A DNA stretch of 64,000 nt from Halomonas sp. SSL-5 (GTDB lineage Bacteria > Pseudomonadota > Gammaproteobacteria > Pseudomonadales > Halomonadaceae). The notes under the pieces are model-generated. The model did no database searches and had not been told where the DNA came from. It worked only from the letters and a program-made list of their open reading frames with translations. Shown in pieces: positions 61,555-64,000 of the stretch. A program made the position numbers and the translations under genes. The stretch spans positions 62,001-126,000 of the forward strand of contig NZ_JAUYWF010000001.1 in assembly GCF_030708455.1 (NCBI RefSeq). The letters run 5' to 3'. Position 1 is the first letter of the stretch; each line of letters starts with the position of its first letter.

Positions 61555-61578
61555 TTCGAGTCCGACCGCCGGTACCAG
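61555..61578 (+). repeat. Third tRNA-Leu 3' end (outer att site)
   Basis: 24 bases identical to the tRNA 3' end including CCA, followed after 15 bases by a strong terminator and the core gene exoD. It is probably the original chromosomal end of the tRNA locus. Confidence 0.8.
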
Positions 61579-61593
61579 CATCTATTCCGATCC

Positions 61594-61636
61594 AGACAGC
61601 CGCCTGAGTTATCGACTCAGGCGGCTGTCTGCGTTT
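61594..61636 (+). terminator. Terminator behind the third tRNA fragment
   Basis: AGACAGCCGCCTGAGT / ACTCAGGCGGCTGTCT, a 16-bp perfect stem with TATCG loop, then GCGTTT. Probably the native terminator of tRNA-Leu. Confidence 0.75.
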
Positions 61637-61659
61637 ATGGCCTTCTCGAGGCGAGGCGC

Positions 61660-62256
61660 TTACCCCATCACGCTTACCACCACGATGGCCAGGGTGCCCC
61701 CGGTCAGCAGGTAGCCCGCGAGGGCGAAGAGGCCGTCGTCGGCGAGCAGCGCCAGGCCGAACAGGGTCAGCGCGAGGCCGGCGCCGTTGGCGCTGAACGG
61801 GATGAACTCCATGGGCGGCATGGCCAGCGCGATCACCAGGCAGATCACTGCCACGGCGAAGTGAGCCGGCGGGCGGGTGAGCGCCGTCAGGCGTTGATGC
61901 AGCAGGCGGTCCGTCCAGGCCGCCGGGCGCTCCAGCCAGGCCAGCACGCGATGGAAGCGCGGCCGTGACACCCGGCGCTGCAGCAGCCAGTGGGGCAGCC
62001 AGATGCTGCGCCGCCCGACCAGCAGCTGGCTGCTCGCGATCAGCACCAGGCTGGCCATCAGCGTCGGTACCCCCGGGATGTCGCCGACCAGCGGGGCCAG
62101 GGTGACCAGGCCGGCTACCAGCAGGAAGGGGGCGAAGCTGCGCCGGCCCACCGCCTCCAGCAGGGCTTGCAGGCTGACGCTCTGCTCGCGCTGTCCGGCA
62201 TGCCTGACCCGCTCCAGCAGGGCGCTGAGGCTTGCCGGCCCCGCCTCAGCGGCCAC
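61660..62256 (-). CDS. ExoD-family membrane protein
   Basis: The 198-residue inner-membrane protein has about four hydrophobic segments. ExoD-like parts are SALLERVRHAG, RRSFAPFLLVAGLVTLAPL with VGDIPGVPTLMASLVLIAS, and ICLVIALAMPPMEFIPFSAN. ExoD is linked to exopolysaccharide production in rhizobia. It starts with GTG and overlaps the small gene at 62246 by 11 bases, suggesting coupling. Confidence 0.85.
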   Translation of the reverse strand: MAAEAGPASLSALLERVRHAGQREQSVSLQALLEAVGRRSFAPFLLVAGLVTLAPLVGDIPGVPTLMASLVLIASSQLLVGRRSIWLPHWLLQRRVSRPRFHRVLAWLERPAAWTDRLLHQRLTALTRPPAHFAVAVICLVIALAMPPMEFIPFSANGAGLALTLFGLALLADDGLFALAGYLLTGGTLAIVVVSVMG

Positions 62257-62395
62257 GCCGCGTGACCATCAGCAGAATACCGAGCAGCACCAGCACCGGG
62301 CCGATGAAACCGACCGGACTGGCGGCCTGCCAGCCCACGATGGGCAGCATGACGCCGAGAGCGATCATCAACCAGGCGAAGAATCGAACCGACAT
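62246..62395 (-). CDS. Small two-helix membrane protein (49 aa)
   Basis: The frame starts MSVRFFAWLMIALGVMLPIV and ends GPVLVLLGILLMVTRRGR: two hydrophobic helices joined by GWQAASPVGFI. GGAG lies before the start. It overlaps the exoD start, so the two are probably translated together. No family is recognised. Confidence 0.6.
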   Translation of the reverse strand: MSVRFFAWLMIALGVMLPIVGWQAASPVGFIGPVLVLLGILLMVTRRGR

Positions 62396-62531
62396 GGGAG
62401 GCTCCGGCGATTGAGGTGGCCCCAGTCTAGCGTTCGCCCCGCCTGGTTGCAGCCCGATCCACCCGGCTGGGTGAAAGTTCCGCGTCGAAGACTGTCCGAA
62501 GTCGGCCGGATGTCGTATGGTGAGGTTTATA

Positions 62532-62567
62532 CAGTCCTTCGCCCGCTAGCGGGTGGAGGGCTGTTTT
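62532..62567 (+). terminator. Leader hairpin with T-run upstream of rnk (possible attenuator)
   Basis: The 32 bases from CAGTCCTTC to GGAGGGCTG fold into a 16-bp RNA stem in which three positions are G-U pairs, centred on CCCGCTAGCGGG. TTTT follows directly. It lies 55 bases before the rnk start. Confidence 0.55.
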
Positions 62568-62622
62568 CGTTGGATACTCCGATAAGCGTACAAATAGCGT
62601 TTATCAGCGTTCAGGAGGTGCC

Positions 62623-63036
62623 ATGCTGTCCCGTCCCCCCATCATCATCAACCGGCTCGATGCCGACCGTCTGCAGCGCCTGATCGATGAGGCCAGCGAC
62701 AAGGACCGCTTCGTGGCCGATGCCCTCGAGCAGGAGCTCGAGCGTGGCGAAGTGGTCGATCCCGAGGAGATTCCCGAGGATGCGGTCAGCATGAACAGCC
62801 GCATCCAGTTCACCGACCTGAGCCGTGGGCGCCAGATGATTCGCACCCTGGTCTATCCCCGCTCGCTGGGGGACGTCGAAGATGCCATCTCGGTGATGGC
62901 GCCGGTGGGCGCCGGCCTGATCGGCCTGCGGGTCGGTAATACCATCGATTGGCCGCTGCCCGATGGCGGCCATGTCCAGCTGCGTGTGGATGCCATCCTG
63001 TGGCAGCCCGAGCGCGAGAAACAGTATCACCGCTGA
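62623..63036 (+). CDS. rnk: Regulator of nucleoside diphosphate kinase
   Basis: The 137-residue protein has an N-terminal helical coil (IIINRLDADRLQRLIDEAS) and a GreA/GreB-like C-terminal domain (VSMNSRIQFTDLSRGRQM, TLVYPRSLGDVEDAISVMAP, GLRVGNTIDWPLPDGG). Rnk binds RNA polymerase and affects nucleotide pools. AGGAGGT precedes the ATG. A hairpin upstream may control it. Confidence 0.92.
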   Translation: MLSRPPIIINRLDADRLQRLIDEASDKDRFVADALEQELERGEVVDPEEIPEDAVSMNSRIQFTDLSRGRQMIRTLVYPRSLGDVEDAISVMAPVGAGLIGLRVGNTIDWPLPDGGHVQLRVDAILWQPEREKQYHR

Positions 63037-63046
63037 GGTTCCTGCG

Positions 63047-63667
63047 ATGCCCTTTTCCCTGTGGCTCTCCCTGGCGGCGGTGTGTGCCATGGGCGCCATG
63101 TCGCCGGGACCCAGCCTGGCCATGGTGCTGCGCCACACCCTGGGAGGCGGCCGTGCCCCGGGGGTGGCGGCGGGGCTATCCCACGCCCTGGGAGTGGGCT
63201 TCTACGCCTTGCTGACCGTGTGGGGGCTGGGGGCGCTGATCGTGCGCCAGCCCATGTTGTTCCAGGCGATCTCCTGGGGCGGCGCGGCCTACCTGGCCTG
63301 GCTGGGCATCAGGGCCCTGCGTGCCGGGCGTGCCGGCCCGCTGGAGGCGGTGGGGGCGCCCACCACCCGCCGCCAGGCGGCCCGCGACGGCGTGCTGGTG
63401 GCCCTCGGCAACCCCAAGCTGATCCTGTTCTTCATCGCCCTGCTCAGCCAGTTCGTCACCCCCGGCATGAGCCTGGTGGCCCAGGTGCTGATCGTACTCA
63501 CCGCCATGCTGATCGACGCCGGCTGGTATGTGCTGGTGGCCCTTGGGCTCTCCCATTCGCGAGTGCTGCCCTGGCTGCAGGCCCGCGCCCACTGGATCAA
63601 CCGCGCCACCGGGGTGCTGCTGCTGGCGCTGGCGGCGCGGGTGATCAGCGGGCCGCTGCTCGCCTGA
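63047..63667 (+). CDS. LysE/RhtB-family amino acid exporter
   Basis: The 206-residue inner-membrane protein has about six hydrophobic segments. LysE-family markers are GAMSPGPSLAMVLRHTLGGG, the SHALGVGFYALLTVWGLGAL helix and ALGNPKLILFFIALLSQF. The family exports amino acids or related small molecules. It starts 10 bp after rnk with TGAGG. The frame extends further upstream inside rnk but without family features. Confidence 0.9.
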   Translation: MPFSLWLSLAAVCAMGAMSPGPSLAMVLRHTLGGGRAPGVAAGLSHALGVGFYALLTVWGLGALIVRQPMLFQAISWGGAAYLAWLGIRALRAGRAGPLEAVGAPTTRRQAARDGVLVALGNPKLILFFIALLSQFVTPGMSLVAQVLIVLTAMLIDAGWYVLVALGLSHSRVLPWLQARAHWINRATGVLLLALAARVISGPLLA

Positions 63668-63766
63668 GCGGCAGGCGCGAACGTTGACGAAGGGCGGCCG
63701 GGGCGTGGTTGAGGGGGCTCGAGGAGTGGTAGGCTCAGTCATGAACCCGCCGTGCAGATCCTGCCG

Positions 63767-64000
63767 ATGAACGAGTCGTCACAAGCGCCGCAGGCGCTTG
63801 CCCTGGTGTTGGAAGCGGACATGGAGGTGGCCGCGGTGCTCTCCCTGCAACTGGAGGTGCTGGGCCTGGAGAGCCGCTACTATCGTCACTCCGCGCGCCT
63901 GCTGGATGAGGTGGTCAGACGCCCCCCTCAGCTGGTGGTCATGGGCCTGGAGGTGGGCGGCGAGGATGCCATTGCCCTGCTGCGCCGCCTGGCGGCGACC
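63767..64000 (+). CDS. Response-regulator receiver-like protein, N-terminal part (cut by window edge)
   Basis: The 78 visible residues fold like a receiver start: ALVLEADMEVAAVLSLQLEVLG, then PPQLVVMGLEVGGEDAIALL. The usual phosphoacceptor Asp position appears as Gly-Leu-Glu (MGLEVGG), and one of the acidic pair is replaced (LEAD). It may therefore be a degenerate receiver. An in-frame GTG lies at 63752. The output domain lies outside the window. Confidence 0.6.
   Translation, partial: MNESSQAPQALALVLEADMEVAAVLSLQLEVLGLESRYYRHSARLLDEVVRRPPQLVVMGLEVGGEDAIALLRRLAAT

Larger units (their letters stand above)
60743..61577 (+). mobile_element. Small second segment between tRNA 3' copies, carrying a toxin-antitoxin pair
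   Basis: About 835 bp lie between the second and third tRNA 3' fragments. Apart from a terminator, the segment holds a HigB/HigA-type pair and no integrase. It looks like a remnant of, or a passenger from, a second integration at the same tRNA. Confidence 0.65.

Overview
The window is chromosomal DNA from a high-GC gammaproteobacterium. Gene content and protein style (acidic, GC-rich reading frames, ben/cat organisation, queA-tgt-yajC-secDF order, Rnk, MetR/MetE) suggest Halomonas or a close relative in the Halomonadaceae. This is inferred from recognised families, not from a database search.

Positions 1-18300 hold a benzoate/catechol degradation locus. A divergent LysR regulator (catR/benM-type, cut by the window edge) faces catB-catC-catA-benA-benB-benC-benD and a BenE-family transporter. 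A second catA-benA-benB block follows, almost identical in coding sequence but without benC/benD. It continues into a complete branched-chain-amino-acid-type ABC transporter (substrate-binding protein, two permeases, two ATPases), a second BenE transporter and a tandem universal stress protein. A perfect ATAC-N7-GTAT LysR operator lies upstream of both blocks. Together the genes would import benzoate, convert it through the diol to catechol, and open and isomerise the ring toward beta-ketoadipate.

Positions 18390-34330 are mixed: a DUF1127/DUF6455-like protein, a luciferase-like monooxygenase, a cluster of small membrane protein, XpaC-like protein, TelA, ATP-grasp enzyme, CocE hydrolase and UMF1-type transporter, an orphan phage tail-sheath-like gene, a retropepsin-like protease, and a FAN1-type nuclease next to an XPD/DinG-type helicase with its own N-terminal PD-(D/E)XK domain. 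Positions 34570-50515 carry an RstA/RstB-like two-component system, metR/metE, a MliC-type lipoprotein, azoR, a YdjM-like protein, tag, gloA, a META lipoprotein, the operon queA-tgt-yajC-secD-secF on the minus strand, and tRNA-Leu(CAA).

Positions 50516-61577 are an integrated genomic island or phage-satellite-like element in the 3' end of tRNA-Leu. It has a tyrosine integrase, an AlpA-like regulator, a Toprim primase, a DUF927 helicase flanked by iteron-like GGGACAC clusters, small accessory genes and a cargo pair of left-handed-beta-helix acyltransferases. A 57/60-matching second copy of the tRNA 3' end closes the island. A small second segment then carries a HigB/HigA-type toxin-antitoxin pair (toxin frameshifted by a 4-bp duplication) and ends in a third tRNA 3' fragment. 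The core chromosome resumes with exoD, rnk, a LysE-family exporter and a truncated response-regulator-like gene at the right edge.
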